Counted from the stretch's first letter, positions 36,928 to 48,662 are shown. The stretch: DNA of 64,000 nucleotides from Halichondria panicea (GCF_963675165.1 NC_087391.1:2437001-2501000); one strand, 5' to 3'. Program-made: numbers and translations. Notes: generated from the sequence alone by a model not told the origin.

Positions 36928-37226
36928 GACAGCAGAGATTTCCTGAATCCTACCAAACATATACTTGGTCCGCAAACTCGTCCACGGGTCTGGCTTCTGC
37001 GTATGTATTTGTTGAATTAAAATACCACCTTGCCACAGCTAAGCTTGGCCGGTAAAGCACTATCATAGATACCTAATCATAAACTCGACAGTTGTAATTA
37101 TTATATCTGGTGAATACACAAATGCACAATAAAGACGCACACAGGGGTGTTCTTGCGGAGGGTGCAGGGAGTGCAAGGTAACCGTTAAAGCGCGTATGCT
37201 GTGTAGTTGCTATTATTGTGTTTCAG

Positions 37227-38870
37227 GCTGTTTTGGAAGTGCACCGCCTTCGTTGTGTCAACGATGAGTTGACGCAACTACTTCAAGCAACTAATCAGAG
37301 CCTCTTAAAGATGGCAGCCTGCAATTTTGGAGTAAGCACCACAGTGATTTGTCGTATCTATCTATGTGTATTATAGGTTGCAAGGACATCCGACGTCACA
37401 ATTCGGGTGGATGGGGCGCTCGACGACGCATGCCGATTGATGATTAAACAACCAGTGAGATCCTACACTATTACTACACTATTATCACACACCGTTTTTG
37501 AACGTTACACACACTTTTTGAACGCGTTAACGTGCATGCTGTATTTCAGGTACTACCCACCCACACCCCACGCAAGAATGAAGTGAGATTATCACACACT
37601 TTTTTAACGTTAACGTGCATGCCACCCAACTGAATACTACTACTATCACACGAACATTAACATGCATACAAATGACCCACGTCTCCGCGAAATTGTATCG
37701 CGAAATTGTATCATACACAGTTTTTGAACGTTACTCAGGTAATCCCACCATCAGAGATTATCACACACTTTGTGAACGTTAACGTGCATGCTGTATTTCA
37801 GGTACTACCCACCCACACCCCACCCAAGAGTGCCCACAAGAAAGTGAGATTATCACACACTTTGTGAACGTTAACGTGCATGCTGTATCTCAGGTACCAC
37901 CCGCCCACAAGAAGAAGAAGGCAGAAGTGAGATTATCACATGCATGCTGTATTTCAGGTATTACCAAGTGTGAGATCCTACTACTATCACACGAACATTA
38001 ACATGCATTCGAATGACCCACGTCTCTGCGAAATTATAACACCCGTTAATGTCCCTGATGTGCATGCAAACTACAACTAGATGTACATGTTCATTGGCTT
38101 GTACTGCGTACACTCATAAATGTTTTTCAGGCACCCTCTAAGACAACGCTCAATACCAAGGTGAGTTTGTATTCATATTCTGTACAGTTATTACATACTG
38201 CTTCATTGGCCTCGTCCTCTGAGGTTAACCATTGTTTATATAATGTAACTACAATAATTATAACTTATGCAGGAGGATGAAATGAATGAGGTTATACAAT
38301 TATTATAATAAGTGCCATTAAAGTATATAATTATTATACATACAGTCTTACGAATCTCCTGCGTCAACGGATTCGGATGTCCAAGAACTCCGAGGAAGAA
38401 GTGGAGACAGTGAGTTTATACCATTCATGCAAAGCACGATTTCTACATAATTTTTATTATGTATACAATGTGCAATTGTACAGGTCATATAACAGTAACG
38501 TAGTGTGACGAGTACTGTATTCTATACATACAGCCTAAGAAACGTTATGTGGCCCAAGAGAGAGTGAGTTTATACTATTCATGCAAAGCACGAATTCTAT
38601 ATAATGTTTAATACATGACAAACAGTCTAAGAATCTTAATTTGACTGAGGTGGTTAAAGGCAGTTAACATAATTGCATAAAAACAGAAGAAGAATGAGAG
38701 TTAGTTCGTACATACAATTAAAACACTTATGCTTCCACCACTGTTATTATGTGTTATTATGAAGAAAAAGAAGTCCAGGGACAGGCCTGCCAGGAAGCTT
38801 AATGCACCACACACCACCCTGATCATCACTGACCCACCTCCCAAAAGGAAGAAGATGTATGCAGTGAGTT
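37227..38870 (+). CDS. micro-exon gene with tandemly duplicated exon-intron units (unknown Lys/Pro-rich nuclear-type protein)
   Basis: Splice-bounded exons, all phase 0 unless noted: 37227-37331 (35 aa, helical, AVLEVHRLRCVNDELTQLLQ), 37377-37454 (26 aa, VARTSDVTIRVDGALDDACR), 37550-37582 (VLPTHTPRKNE), 37802-37843 (VLPTHTPPKSAHKK), 37894-37926 (VPPAHKKKKAE), 37958-37969 (VLPS), 38131-38160 (APSKTTLNTK), 38273-38290 (EDEMNE), 38346-38409 (ends out of phase), 38534-38563 (PKKRYVAQER), and an exon around 38763-38860 (KKKSRDRPARKL and PPPKRKKMYA). Introns repeatedly start GTGAGATTATCACACAC or GTGAGTTTATAC and end GCATGCTGTATTTCAG. Several basic clusters resemble nuclear localisation signals. No family is recognised. 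The 3' end is not defined; an R repeat begins at 38896, shortly after the last donor. Confidence 0.55.
37455..37957 (+). repeat. tandem exon-intron units in the micro-exon gene
   Basis: The unit GTGAGATTATCACACAC, then TTTGTGAACGTTAACGTGCA, then TGCTGTATTTCAG plus a short exon starting GTACTACC occurs at least four times. Intron ends are better conserved than their middles. A second family, GTGAGTTTATAC followed by ATTCATGCAAAGCACGA, occurs at 38410 and 38564. Confidence 0.85.
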
Positions 38871-38895
38871 TGCAACATTTAAAATCACATTGTCA

Positions 38896-39656
38896 TTACC
38901 CGAGGCGCGTGGGCGGCCACGGGTATAGTAGTCTGTTGGTTTGTTTGTTTGTTTGTCTGTTTGTCACGAGTATATCTACTCACCTGGATGCCATAGCGCT
39001 GCGTTTGCAGCATAGGTAGCCTTCACAGAACAATATCTTGATTTAAATAGTGGCAGATTTTGATGTTAAAGCTTCTTTGTCGAGCAAAAGCTAAGAAGCT
39101 TGAATAAGCTTGTGACTAGGTCTGCTTACCTGGATGTTCTAGCACTGCGTTTACAGCATGAGTAGCCTCCACACAACAAGTTAGTACTTTTGATAGTGGC
39201 AGCTTTCGGTGTTAAAGCTCCTTTGTCTAATAAAAGCGAGCTAAATGTAGCTTGAACAGAACTTGCACATGCGTTACTTATAACTGAAGTGATCCTGTAC
39301 CAAGAACGATGGAACAGGGTCACTAAAGTAGAAAGCTGTATATACCAGGAACATGGAACACTAAAGTAGAAGCTTGAATTATAGCTCCTGCTGCTGACTG
39401 GGATCCTACTCCATGCAGAACCTGGAGCCATACTTCTCTGAGACTCCAGGCTTCTTTACTGTGATCCTAATCCACAGTGCATATATCTATAGTACTCAAA
39501 TGTTTCAGCATGCCTCCAGTCTGGTTTAGTTTTATTGCTCCTGAGTTGCTGTGCAAGTCATACATGATAACAACATCACTACATGCACTGCATTATATTT
39601 CTGGTTTCTTTATAATCATGTCACCAGCCGAGGGTTTGCACTTTAGTGCTCTAGTT
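38896..39656 (-). mobile_element. R repeat, full-length short copy (R1)
   Basis: Read on the minus strand it starts AACTAGAGCACTAAAGTGCA (39656 downward) and ends CGCGCCTCGGGTAA (38896). It is about 760 bp. It matches 50144-50788 over its first about 630 bp and 55659-55764 over its last about 105 bp. It has no long terminal inverted repeats but two hairpins: GCACT/AGTGC near one end, and TACCCG/CGGGTA enclosing CGTGG/CCACG at the other. No target-site duplication is evident. Confidence 0.8.
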
Positions 39657-39854
39657 ACTATAATTATTGCTAAGGATGGTGAGGTTGACAAAGAAGGGTG
39701 CTCGTGGTATAAAGGAAAACGTTTCACCTGTTGCGTGAACAATTTTACTTTATCATCATGGCATTTATCATCATATTTATTTTCTTATTTAATCTCATTT
39801 ATTGTTGTTCTTGTTATTGTTGTTCTGCATTTATCATCATGGCATTTATCATCA

Positions 39855-40357
39855 TGGATTATTATTATAGTGGGACGTTAATAAATAGGAAAACAAGTGA
39901 TCGCTTAAGAGCTGCCAACATTTTTCTTTACAAACTTCCTAAAAAGCTTCACGAAGGGGTAAGTTTGTCTTTGCCTATTTTGTTTATAGTATATCTGTGT
40001 CACAGAGATAAACATTGTACACATGCAGTGACCGACCCTGACACTCCGTTGGCTGAAGTAATTAAGTGTGGGCTGGAAATGGCTGAAACAACTCCAGGCA
40101 GTGAAAACAACAAGGAAGAGGAAAACAGTGGGCCAGGCTCAAGAACTGAAACAGAAGCTGATGGATCTGTCGATGGGGACAAGAAACATGCTACAAGATC
40201 ATTGACTGAAACAGAATGTACATCTACTGATGGATCTGTCGATGGGGACAAGAAACGTGCTACAAGATCATTGACTGAAACAGAATGTACATCTACTGAT
40301 GGATCTGTCGATGGGGACAAGAAACGTGCTACAAGATTCTCGACTATTGTGCTGTAA
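39855..40357 (+). CDS. unrecognised ORF with 23-aa tandem repeats, probably a remnant
   Basis: The open frame ends in two and a half copies of a 69-bp repeat encoding TDGSVDGDKKRATRSLTETE-type units (about 40150-40340). No start codon with good context is seen; the frame is open upstream to about 39731 without ATG. No family is recognised. It lies between R1 and the R2-type retrotransposon fragment. Confidence 0.3.
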
Positions 40358-40489
40358 GGGGAACAATATTTACTAACTATACTGGTTGAATTATTCAGTG
40401 CGCTAAATTATAAGTACACGAAATGTGTTGTTTTATTATATAATCAATCTGCTGTCGTTACTTTCTACCATGCATGCATTGAATTGAGT

Positions 40490-41134
40490 ATAAGAAGTAT
40501 CTACTCAGAAAAGGCTTGGGTACTGTGGTCTGTCGTGGGTGGTGACAGCGGTTTAGACAAAGGCATAAATCGCTCTCGTTACGAACAGCAGCTCGACAAG
40601 AGCGCTATTGTCCTTCCTGAAGATAATTTCAAGAAATTAGAACCTAGTCGAGTGTTTCTGGGATCAGCTACATCCCTTTTTATACAGACAGTGAGTTGGC
40701 TACCCCCCAAAAAAGTGTGCCTAGCTGTCTCGGAATCAAGTTGCGATTCTGAGTATATTATGGATGACAGTGACAGTGTCGGTGTAGGCATTACGGTCAC
40801 AAAGAACAGAAAAAATAAGCCTTCTACTCCTGCCAAGGCATTATTCGTCCAAGTTTGAACAATTACTAAAACCTCCCAAACTGCCTAGCAAAATCCCTAC
40901 AAAAAGAGGAAAGTCGTGTGGATGAGTAGCATGCAGACAGAGGCCATTGCAGATATAGATGCTAAAGAAGCAGAAAGAAGGGCAGCTGACGCTTTAAAAA
41001 TCGAGAAACAACGTCAAAGAGAAGCAGCGAAGATACAGAAACCGCGTCAAAAGGAGGAAATAAAACTGCAGAAACTGTGTAAAAAGGAAGAAGCAAAGAA
41101 GGTGAAAACTCCCACCACCCAACCTCTTGTATGA
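40490..41134 (+). pseudogene. possible C-terminal remnant of a DDE_1 (pogo/Tigger-type) transposase
   Basis: One frame (to 40858) is Ser/Asp-rich. After a stop, a second frame (40916-41134) encodes a Glu/Lys/Arg/Gln-rich coiled coil (EAERRAADALKIEKQRQREA, KEEIKLQKLCKKEEAKK) preceded by a KIPTKRGKS-type basic segment. Such a charged tail after a basic segment is common at the C-terminus of pogo/Tigger-like transposases. This is a weak, composition-based call. Confidence 0.25.
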
Positions 41135-42079
41135 AAGGTTTGTATTGTACACACAGCTTTCTTCCATTCTCATTAACTATTATAGGTTCAAGGTCTCAAG
41201 GAGTGCAAGGACTGGGAATCGACAACACTTCCCAAGGTGCTTTTTCTTGTGTTACATGTACATGTATAATTATAGTGCCTCCTGTACATGCACATCTGGG
41301 GGGGGGGAAAGGTATTTCTCATTATTGTGCCCTGCACGTACAATACACAAAGAAGAAATTCGCACCAAAGTGACGTTCAAATAATGTTGTTTATTGAGTA
41401 CAAGTACCTTTTTATCCTCAGTGCTGTATGGGCTCCACTTTGTGGTGACACAAATCAAACTGAAGGTAAATAATAGCTAGTTCTTTGTGTTGTTTAATAT
41501 ACCTTGTTACTGGTGATAACCTTATCACTGCATTCTTTTTTTTACTAGAAGTTATGACTCTGTACCAGATGTATCTTCTGTTCTCGAGCTTTGCTATTAA
41601 ATACAAGATACAATTAGTACATTCCACAGGGAGAATCTCGATAAGAGTACCAAAGATCAGATATAAGAGGTCATGAGGGAGACTATTTTAATGGATTTGC
41701 TGTTCGGGATAGAATAGATATGTCCAGGTGATGACATCTCAGCTTACTAATTTCACGGTGAAGTATCAGCATGCAAATAATTATTGCATTCATTAGATTA
41801 TTATATACTGCAGGATACTAGTTGAACACACTGGATCATGAAAGATATGAATTATGATCAGCAACAAACAATGAGAAGAAAACGTCATCAAACACATTCC
41901 CAGTAAATACTCGGAGGAAATAGCCGAAAACAAAAAACGATATGTAAGAAAGTGTACTAGCATGTGTACTGTTTGATTATTTTACTCGTGCATAATAACA
42001 CTTCAGCCTCTCTTAACTTTAGGTTCCGCTTAGTGCATTGTTTCTTAATGAGAATAAGCTGGAGGAGATGAGCCAAATT

Positions 42080-43053
42080 TTGAAGCACTATACATGCCAA
42101 TTGCCGAGCATGGATTCTGCTTGCACAAGGTGCTTTTGTGGATGCACTGGCTCTCCGCTATGGCTGGCCTCCCACTCGCACTCCCATGACCTGTGTATGT
42201 GGTTCCAACTTCACCGTGGAACACGTCCTCTCTTGCCCCCGTGGTGGATTCCCGTCAATCCGCCATAATGAAATAAGAGACCTCACTGCCACACTGTTGA
42301 CAGAGGTATGTAACGAAGTCACTGTGGAGCCTACTCTGCAGGAAGTAACTGACGAAAGAATGATGATGCGTTCGGCCATCACCACTGAGGATTATAATTA
42401 TAGCCTTATATGGTATTAGTACACCGACTATACTGCTTTGTTTTTCCCCACAGAGTAAGAAGATAAAGATACAGCAACACAACTGGGACTATAATTATTA
42501 CAGTGCTTTTTTTGTTTTTAATTAAATAGATGCCCAGCCATGCAAAGAATGTTTATAGTTTTATGAGCAAGACTAGATGTCACTGCTAACGGGTTTTGGG
42601 ACGGGAGATATGAAAAAACCATCGTTGATGTCAGGGTATTCAACCCATACGCACCCTCTAACAGGAATACAACCCTAACACAATGCTATAGAAAGCATGA
42701 AGTGGAAAAGAAAAGAGTTTACGAGCAGAGAATCAGGGAGAGGTCGAGCATGCTTCCTTTACTCCAATTGTATTGTCAGCCAGTGGAGGCCTCGCTAAAG
42801 GTGCTACAGTATTCTACAAAAAACTTGCCACAATGCTCGCAGAGAAGTGGGACCAGTCCTACAGTAGTACAATAGGCTGGCTCAGATGCACCATCTCCTT
42901 CAGCCTTCTAAGATCAGCAGTACAGTGCATACGCAGTGCACGCTCATCCAAGGGGAAGGCAGCAAGATCTTGCCGCCGAGACCAACGTACCTCTATAACT
43001 TAACTCATTTTGCCATCATTATTACTCTAAAAAAAATAAAATAAAAAAAAGTC
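42080..43053 (+). pseudogene. 3' fragment of an R2-type non-LTR retrotransposon (restriction-like endonuclease domain)
   Basis: Pieces in different frames read HGFCLHK (about 42110), then ALRYGWPPTRTPMTCVCG, VEHVLSCPRGGFPSIRHNEI and RDLTATLLTEVCNEV (42138-42330), then at 42655-42990 a Lys/Glu segment, ASGGLAKGATVFYKKLATML, LAEKWDQSYSST and RSAVQCIRSARS. The order CxCx7Hx4C, then RHN, is that of the C-terminal zinc knuckle and restriction-like endonuclease of R2/CRE-type elements. The expected catalytic DGARLDI stretch is missing. An A-rich tail (43030-43053) ends the copy, which is 5'-truncated and dead. Confidence 0.7.
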
Positions 43054-43538
43054 TTGTGTAGTGTACTCTGGTAAGGGTGTAAACTAGCCACCCAGTTTAC
43101 ACCCATGAGGGGAGTATTATAAAGTGTATGCATACATCTTTTAGGGTGTAGAGCGTACACCTTTGTTTTAACAGTGTAGCAAACTGCATTGGAGTGATGT
43201 CAGAAGCATTTGGACCAGAGAGAGACATAAACAGAGGAAAAACGAAGAGTGTTTAGCTAACAGGGCATGAATCGCTTCCTTCTGTGGGTTCTGTCCAAAA
43301 ACAAAAGCTTGTCACAGAGTGCATGAGCTAGCTAGCTTAGAGAAAGAGAGTACTATACTAAGGTAGAAGGTGTGCCTGTATGCTAGCCTGCATGATGTCA
43401 TTACTCTTGGGCCTGAGATAAACGGTTGTATAAAACACTAAATAATATCCATTAATTGACTAGTTATATAGCAGTGTTTTTATTAGTCATCGACACTGGC
43501 ACGGTGATCAACATTCAAAATCATACGTGTACAGCAGA
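43053..43538. other. non-coding spacer
   Basis: Holds small inverted motifs (GGGTGTAAACT/AGTTTACACCC at 43076-43107) but no gene. Confidence 0.5.
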
Positions 43539-44466
43539 ATACTAGTCTAAGAGTACTCATTGACAAATCAGTACAACGAACTTGACAATTTGAAGTTTTG
43601 CTTAGCGTACTGATAAACACATAAACTCTCTTTCTCACAAAAACAAAAAATAAAGACAAATACTGCCTTAAGGTGTACCTGTTTGCAGTTATAGGTACTC
43701 TCTTGCAATTAAGCTGCGTCTTCCGAGATCGAACCACGAGACTAATTGAGTGGTTCGTTTTATATGGTTGGTAGCCCAATCAACGTCGCTAAAGGTGTTA
43801 CTTAAAAAAAAAAAAAAATTTGTGAATATTTGGCACCGGCCTAAGCTACGATCAATTTCGCCACCTGATTTGGTGGTGGGTGGATCACCAGACACCATCA
43901 CAGTATGAATTAATGTGAACGGTAATGGTAATGACCAAGCAAAGAGTTCGAAGCTTACGACAAACTGAAGACCAACATGAAAGAGGGGAAGTACTCGAGT
44001 GCAGTTGCAATTAGCTAAGGTCAAGTGGTTCCAGCCTCCTCTGCTTGTCTTGTGACCGATCAATCATTTGGGGTGAGGCTCAATTTATCCAAGCATGCGC
44101 AGAAGAGTTAGCAAACACATGGCTAAAAGTCTCAGGCGTGTAGCTAGCTATGTAGATCTAGACTGTCCGACTAACCACTTGAAATAGCTAGTAAACCCCG
44201 ATACTTCAAGGACAAAATCTTTGGCTAGTACGGTCGTACGGTCAAGTGCTGAATTTCGAAGGGCAAAAAGTGTGTTAGGACAAAGCAGGCTGAGATCACG
44301 CAATGTCTACTGACATTCACGACAGCTGTTATGTCAGCAAACAAAGAGGGAGTTCGTTTTGTGCAATGGCAATGGGAGCGCTAGTATAACCAAATACCGC
44401 ATGACCTACAACGTTGTCCATCTGCCAGCAGAGTCTACTTCTTCTTCATGTTCATTCTTATCATGC
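43539..44466. repeat. repeat A, copy 1
   Basis: From ATACTAGTCTAAGAGTACTC to TTCATTCTTATCATGC. It matches 45916-46780 over most of its length, including the poly-A tract near 43806, CGATCAATTTCGCCACCTGA and CCTACAACGTTGTCCATCTG. No clear coding function. Confidence 0.8.
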
Positions 44467-44544
44467 ACGATTCACCTAGGCTTCGTTTGTGGGGTAGAAT
44501 GATATCCACAGGCCACAGGGTCTTCACAATGATTTTGCTGAAGG

Positions 44545-44875
44545 CACTGAAGTGCTAGCTTTGTGTTAGTCAGAAATTATATTTGGGAGACCCGTCATAT
44601 GTTCCTTAATTCAACGATGTTAGTTACATGGGAAGAGTTGTGGCACTCGATAGCCCCAGTAGTCTAGTAAAGTGATCCCGCGTGATACAGAAGGTCTTGC
44701 TGAGAGCGGGTTGCTTTCCGATCGTCACATGTATGCTGCCCACAAACTAATAAGAATGCAATTTCCTAATATTGAAGGATGCTACTCTACTCTTCTGGGA
44801 TCGGAGATAAAGCAACCCCGTCACTCATACTCGTGAGAAGCTTAGATTTCAAGGACGACTTTATGGCTATTTTTT
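44545..44875. repeat. repeat B, copy 1
   Basis: From GTGTTAGTCAGAAATTATAT through GACCCGTCATATG and TTCCTTAATTCAACGATG to GACGACTTTATGG. It matches 47764-47801 and 48378-48662 in the same order. There is no ORF of note. Confidence 0.8.
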
Positions 44876-44974
44876 CTGAAAAAGATAAAGAAGATAAAGA
44901 AATTTACTTATGTCTTGTGTATGGAATTGACTACATGCAAGTACTATAGAACGGAACCCCCCGGTGTGCACCTC

Positions 44975-45608
44975 AGTGCTCTAAATAGCGTCCGGTCACC
45001 GGACAATTTCCGGTCAATAATTGTAATTGTGTAAGCTTGTCTGGGCATGCGCGGTCAGTTTGCCCTAGCATATGCCACGTGAAAATTTATTAATATTAAA
45101 TTGGTAAAATGAAGAGAAACCGAGCTACAGCTAGTGATATAAGTACTGATGATGCATCTAGTAGTAGTAGTAGTAGCTCTACATTATTTTGTGTTCCTAA
45201 GAGAAGAGCAGTGTCTACAAAAACAGTGGATAAGTGGATTATCGAACATGAAAAAGGCTCTGAACACTTAAACCTGGCTGGCTGGAATATGGACAATCCG
45301 ATCGATATCATGTCGCTACACTGACGTATAAGGTATGCATAAGGTATGCATGCTGTTTGAAGATAAGCTAAAGGGCATGAGAAACTTCAACCGTGCCTAT
45401 ATCCAGGGAACCGCCAACCGTAGAACTTTTAGCTTTGTTGAACATGCTAAGAGCTAAGACGGACATGCACCAGAGAGCAATGCTCCTGCTCAAAAGGGGG
45501 GATCCTCTGACATCCGTGAGTATGCCCCTATTGCCAGATCCCTCTATATTAAACATGGAGGAAGCATCTCTGACAACTGTTAAAAGGAAGTTTGACATTG
45601 CCTACTAA
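44975..45608 (+). pseudogene. N-terminal remnant of a zinc-finger hAT-like (C17orf113/ZNF862-type) protein
   Basis: ATG at 45109 starts a Ser-rich segment, then VPKRRAVSTKTVDKWIIEHE. After a break, LKGMRNFNRAYIQGTANRRT, FSFVEHAKS and (frame changed) DMHQRAMLLLKRGDPLTS and TVKRKFDIAY follow. This order (TVxKWI, a CxxC zinc motif, GMRNF, HAKSDMHxRAM, TKRKFDIAY) is that of the domesticated and mobile TTF-type zinc-finger hAT relatives. The zinc-finger middle is deleted and there is at least one stop and one frameshift. Upstream at 44997, TCACCGGACAATTTCCGGTC also precedes a related fragment at 56.4 kb. Confidence 0.6.
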
Positions 45609-45915
45609 GAAGACTCGACGACTGGGACACTTGGCTAGACTCAGACTGATCTTTTCTTATTACGTGTTTAGCTTAGTTTGTCATTTCTAGGCAGACTGAT
45701 GATTAAATTTTTTTTACTTTCCTTTAAGCTTGGCTCAATTAAAAAAATTTGTCCTGTCATTTCCTGCAATGCTCTTTCAATTAAGTACTTGTCAGGACAT
45801 TTTTTCCTACTAATTTCAAAAGTTATCTAGAGCACTGGCACCTCCTGACCAAACAGACAAGAGACATCCCAGACAGAGTGGAGACCAGAGGATAGAGACT
45901 GTACATTAGCATCAT

Positions 45916-46780
45916 GAATACTAGTCTAAGAGTACTCATTGACAAATCAGTACAACGAACTTGACAATTTGAAGTTTTGCTTAGCATACTGATAACACAT
46001 AAACTCTCTTTCTCACAAAAACAAAAAATAAAGACAAATACTGCCTTAAGGTGTACCTGTCTGCAGTTATAGATACTCTGCAGTTATAGGTACTCTCTTG
46101 CAATTAAGCTGCGTCTTCCGAGATTGAACCACGAGACTAAATAAGATGATTCGTTTTATATGGTTGGTAGCCCAATCAACGTTGCTATAGGTGTTACTTA
46201 AAAAAAAAAAAAAGGTGAATATTTGGCACTGGCCTAAGCTACGATCAATTTCGCCACCTGATTTGGTGGTGGCTTAAAAAAAAAAAGGTGAAAATTGTGA
46301 ATATTTGGCACCGGCCTAAGCTACGATCAATTTCGCCACCTGATTTGGTGGTGGGTGGATCACCGAGATGAGCCAGACACCATCACAGTATGAATTAATG
46401 TGAACGGTAATGGAAGTTATTGCTTCAAAATCCCTGTAGGGTGAAGCTCTGTGTGTGCCATTCAGCGTCCCTTCGACTGACCAAGCAAAGAGTTCGAAGC
46501 TTACGACAAACTGAAGACCAACATGAAAGAGGGGAAGTACTCGAGTGCAGTTGGGTGGTGGGGCTCAGGCAAATTCTTATTTCAAAGGGCAAAAAGTATG
46601 TTAGGACAAAGCAGGCTGAGATCACGCAATGTCTACGGGCATTCACGACAGCAGTTGTGTCAGCAAACAAAGAGGGAGTTTGTTTTGTGCGATGGCAATG
46701 GGAGCGCTAGATACCACATGACCTACAACGTTGTCCATCTGCCAACAGAGTCTACTTCTTCATGTTCATTCTTATCATGC
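45916..46780. repeat. repeat A, copy 2
   Basis: Second copy of the block at 43539-44466. It has an internal tandem duplication around the poly-A tract (about 46200-46350), so GGCCTAAGCTACGATCAATT appears twice. Confidence 0.8.
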
Positions 46781-46789
46781 TTTAATCAT

Positions 46790-47510
46790 ACTCATGCATG
46801 TTCACACTACAAAACTACAGTTATTAATAATGATCACGAGTGTAAGCCTTGATTTGAGACATACATTTGAGTGAAAACTCGCCGTTTGTGACGATACACA
46901 CAGTCCCCAATAGAGGGTATGGCATGGGTTTTTATTACACTGCATACTTCCCACTATAGTATTTCGAGACCTAGGTCCATTGCCAACCATAATGTTACGG
47001 ACTAGAGATACTCTACCCAGTTGTATTCAGCCTCCTGATTGTAAACCGCACACTCTGTTCTGATTTTCAGTATGTCATATTATGTCATCTTGTCTCGATA
47101 CAGCAATTTTTTTAGCAGTTTAAAATTAAGTGGAGTGCCAATCCCTACACTTAGCTGACCCTAAAATACTAGTTTGGTCGTTAGAACAAGCTGCGTATAT
47201 GTATTCCGGGATTGTACCACAAATTGACGAGAGAACAACACTCCAAAATTGAAGGAGAACCGAGTAAAAATACTATGAAATGCAGAATGTGTTGCTTTGA
47301 TGCACACAGGGAACAGATTGAGCTCAAAGATGCTGCTGTCCAGATTGACATAACATAATTATGTTAACCGCTGCTCTGTGGGACGGTACATTACAGTTGA
47401 AGGTGCAGCTCTTATACAATGGTACAAAACAATGGGCCCTTAGAGAACACACTCATAATTATTGTGTTCAATGTTTTATTTCATCGCTGTTGCGTGTTGA
47501 CGACAATGTA
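46790..47510. other. non-coding interval between repeat A copy 2 and repeat C
   Basis: No convincing ORF or repeat partner was seen here within the window. Confidence 0.4.
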
Positions 47511-47521
47511 CAATAATTATG

Positions 47522-47763
47522 CCTGTGTGTGTGTGTTCAAGCTGTAACTACTCAAACGGTTGCAATGCGACAAAAACTAACAGCTTCTATAGGCTTCAAG
47601 CCACGTTCTCTTGGATTTTGATTCTTGAACTATAGCTTCTTTCTCGAGTTATGGCTAGTTTAACTCGCATTGAAGGCTGTTGCAGTCTCTTCAGAATCTT
47701 TCGTAGCATCATTTATTCGCACAAAGTTTCTATTCGTTAGCCTTGCACTGAAGCGCTAATTGT
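47522..47763. repeat. repeat C, copy 1
   Basis: Starts with a GT run and contains ACAGCTTCTATAGGCTTC, TTATGGCTAGT and GTTGCAGTCTCTTCAGAATC. It matches 60310-60600, which also begins with a (GT)n tract. Confidence 0.75.
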
Positions 47764-47801
47764 GTTAGTCAGAAATTATATTTTGAAGACCCGTCATATG
47801 T

Positions 47802-48377
47802 GACAGGCTCTGGGAAAAAGGCCATATTCGCGCAGATATCAATTTTGAGCTAGAGACCAAAAACGGCAGTATAGGCATGCAGTATTGCACAAATCATTAG
47901 TTTAACACTATGTGTACCTGTTGGCAAAGTTTAAAGCCTTGAAAGTCTATTAACATCGCAGGCGAGCGGTCTAAAGACAGCCACTTTCACAAGTCTTCTT
48001 GTCTTTGCGTTTACGGAATAATTGAACCTTACGTGACGTCACACGTTGAGGGTTTTCCCCATGCACAGACGGTATCTAGTTTGCGCAACAAGCAGCTGCA
48101 TACAATACTTGCATTTATAAATGGATTCAGCTAAGTCAAGCAGTGCTTCTGAGACAGCTAAAGCTATTAATGATATCCTGAAGTTACCTCAGCAGGACCA
48201 AGGAGCCCTAGGTGACGTCATAGATGCGTGGCTAGACCTTGATGGGAGAGAGGGAAGTCCAGATGATGAGAACGAAAGTTCAGATGATGATGACAATCAT
48301 TGCGATGAGATGGATACGGATGGCACAGGTATTTGACACAGATCATTCATAATTGATCATTCATAATAATTATTATG
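47802..48377 (+). mobile_element. insertion of about 575 bp splitting repeat B copy 2, with a short acidic ORF
   Basis: Repeat B copy 1 is continuous at CGTCATATG/TTCCTTAATT, whereas copy 2 is split at that point by 47802-48377. The insert starts TGACAGGCTCTGGGAAAAAG and ends CATAATAATTATTATG. It carries an ORF (48121-48336, 71 aa, ATG start) that is Ser-rich at the N-terminus and very acidic at the C-terminus (ESSDDDDNHCDEMDTDG). It may be the 5' part of a longer element. A TATG short duplication at the borders is possible. Confidence 0.5.
48121..48336 (+). CDS. 71-aa acidic ORF inside the insertion, unrecognised
   Basis: MDSAKSSSASETAKAINDIL begins the ORF, then a LPQQDQGALGDVIDAWLDLD helix-like segment and an acidic tail. 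It starts with ATG about 320 bp into the insert. It looks like the N-terminus of a transposon protein whose remainder is missing, but no family is recognised. Confidence 0.3.
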   Translation: MDSAKSSSASETAKAINDILKLPQQDQGALGDVIDAWLDLDGREGSPDDENESSDDDDNHCDEMDTDGTGI

Positions 48378-48662
48378 TTCCTTAATTCAACAATGTTATA
48401 TAGTTACATGGGAAGAGTTGTGGCACTCGATAGCCCCAGTAGTCTAATAAAGTGATCCCGCGTGATACAGAACGTCTTGCTGAGAGCGGGTTGCTTTCCG
48501 ATCGTCACATGTATGCTGCCCACAAATTAATAAGAATGCAATTTCCTAATATTGAAGGATGCTACTCTACTCCTCTGGGGTCATTGCACTAAAGAGATAA
48601 AGCAACCCCGTCGCTCGTCGCTCATACTCGTGAGAAGCTCAGATTTCAAGGACGACTTTATG
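48378..48662. repeat. repeat B, copy 2 (distal part)
   Basis: Continues repeat B after the insertion, from TTCCTTAATTCAACAATG to GACGACTTTATGG. The proximal part is 47764-47801. Confidence 0.8.
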
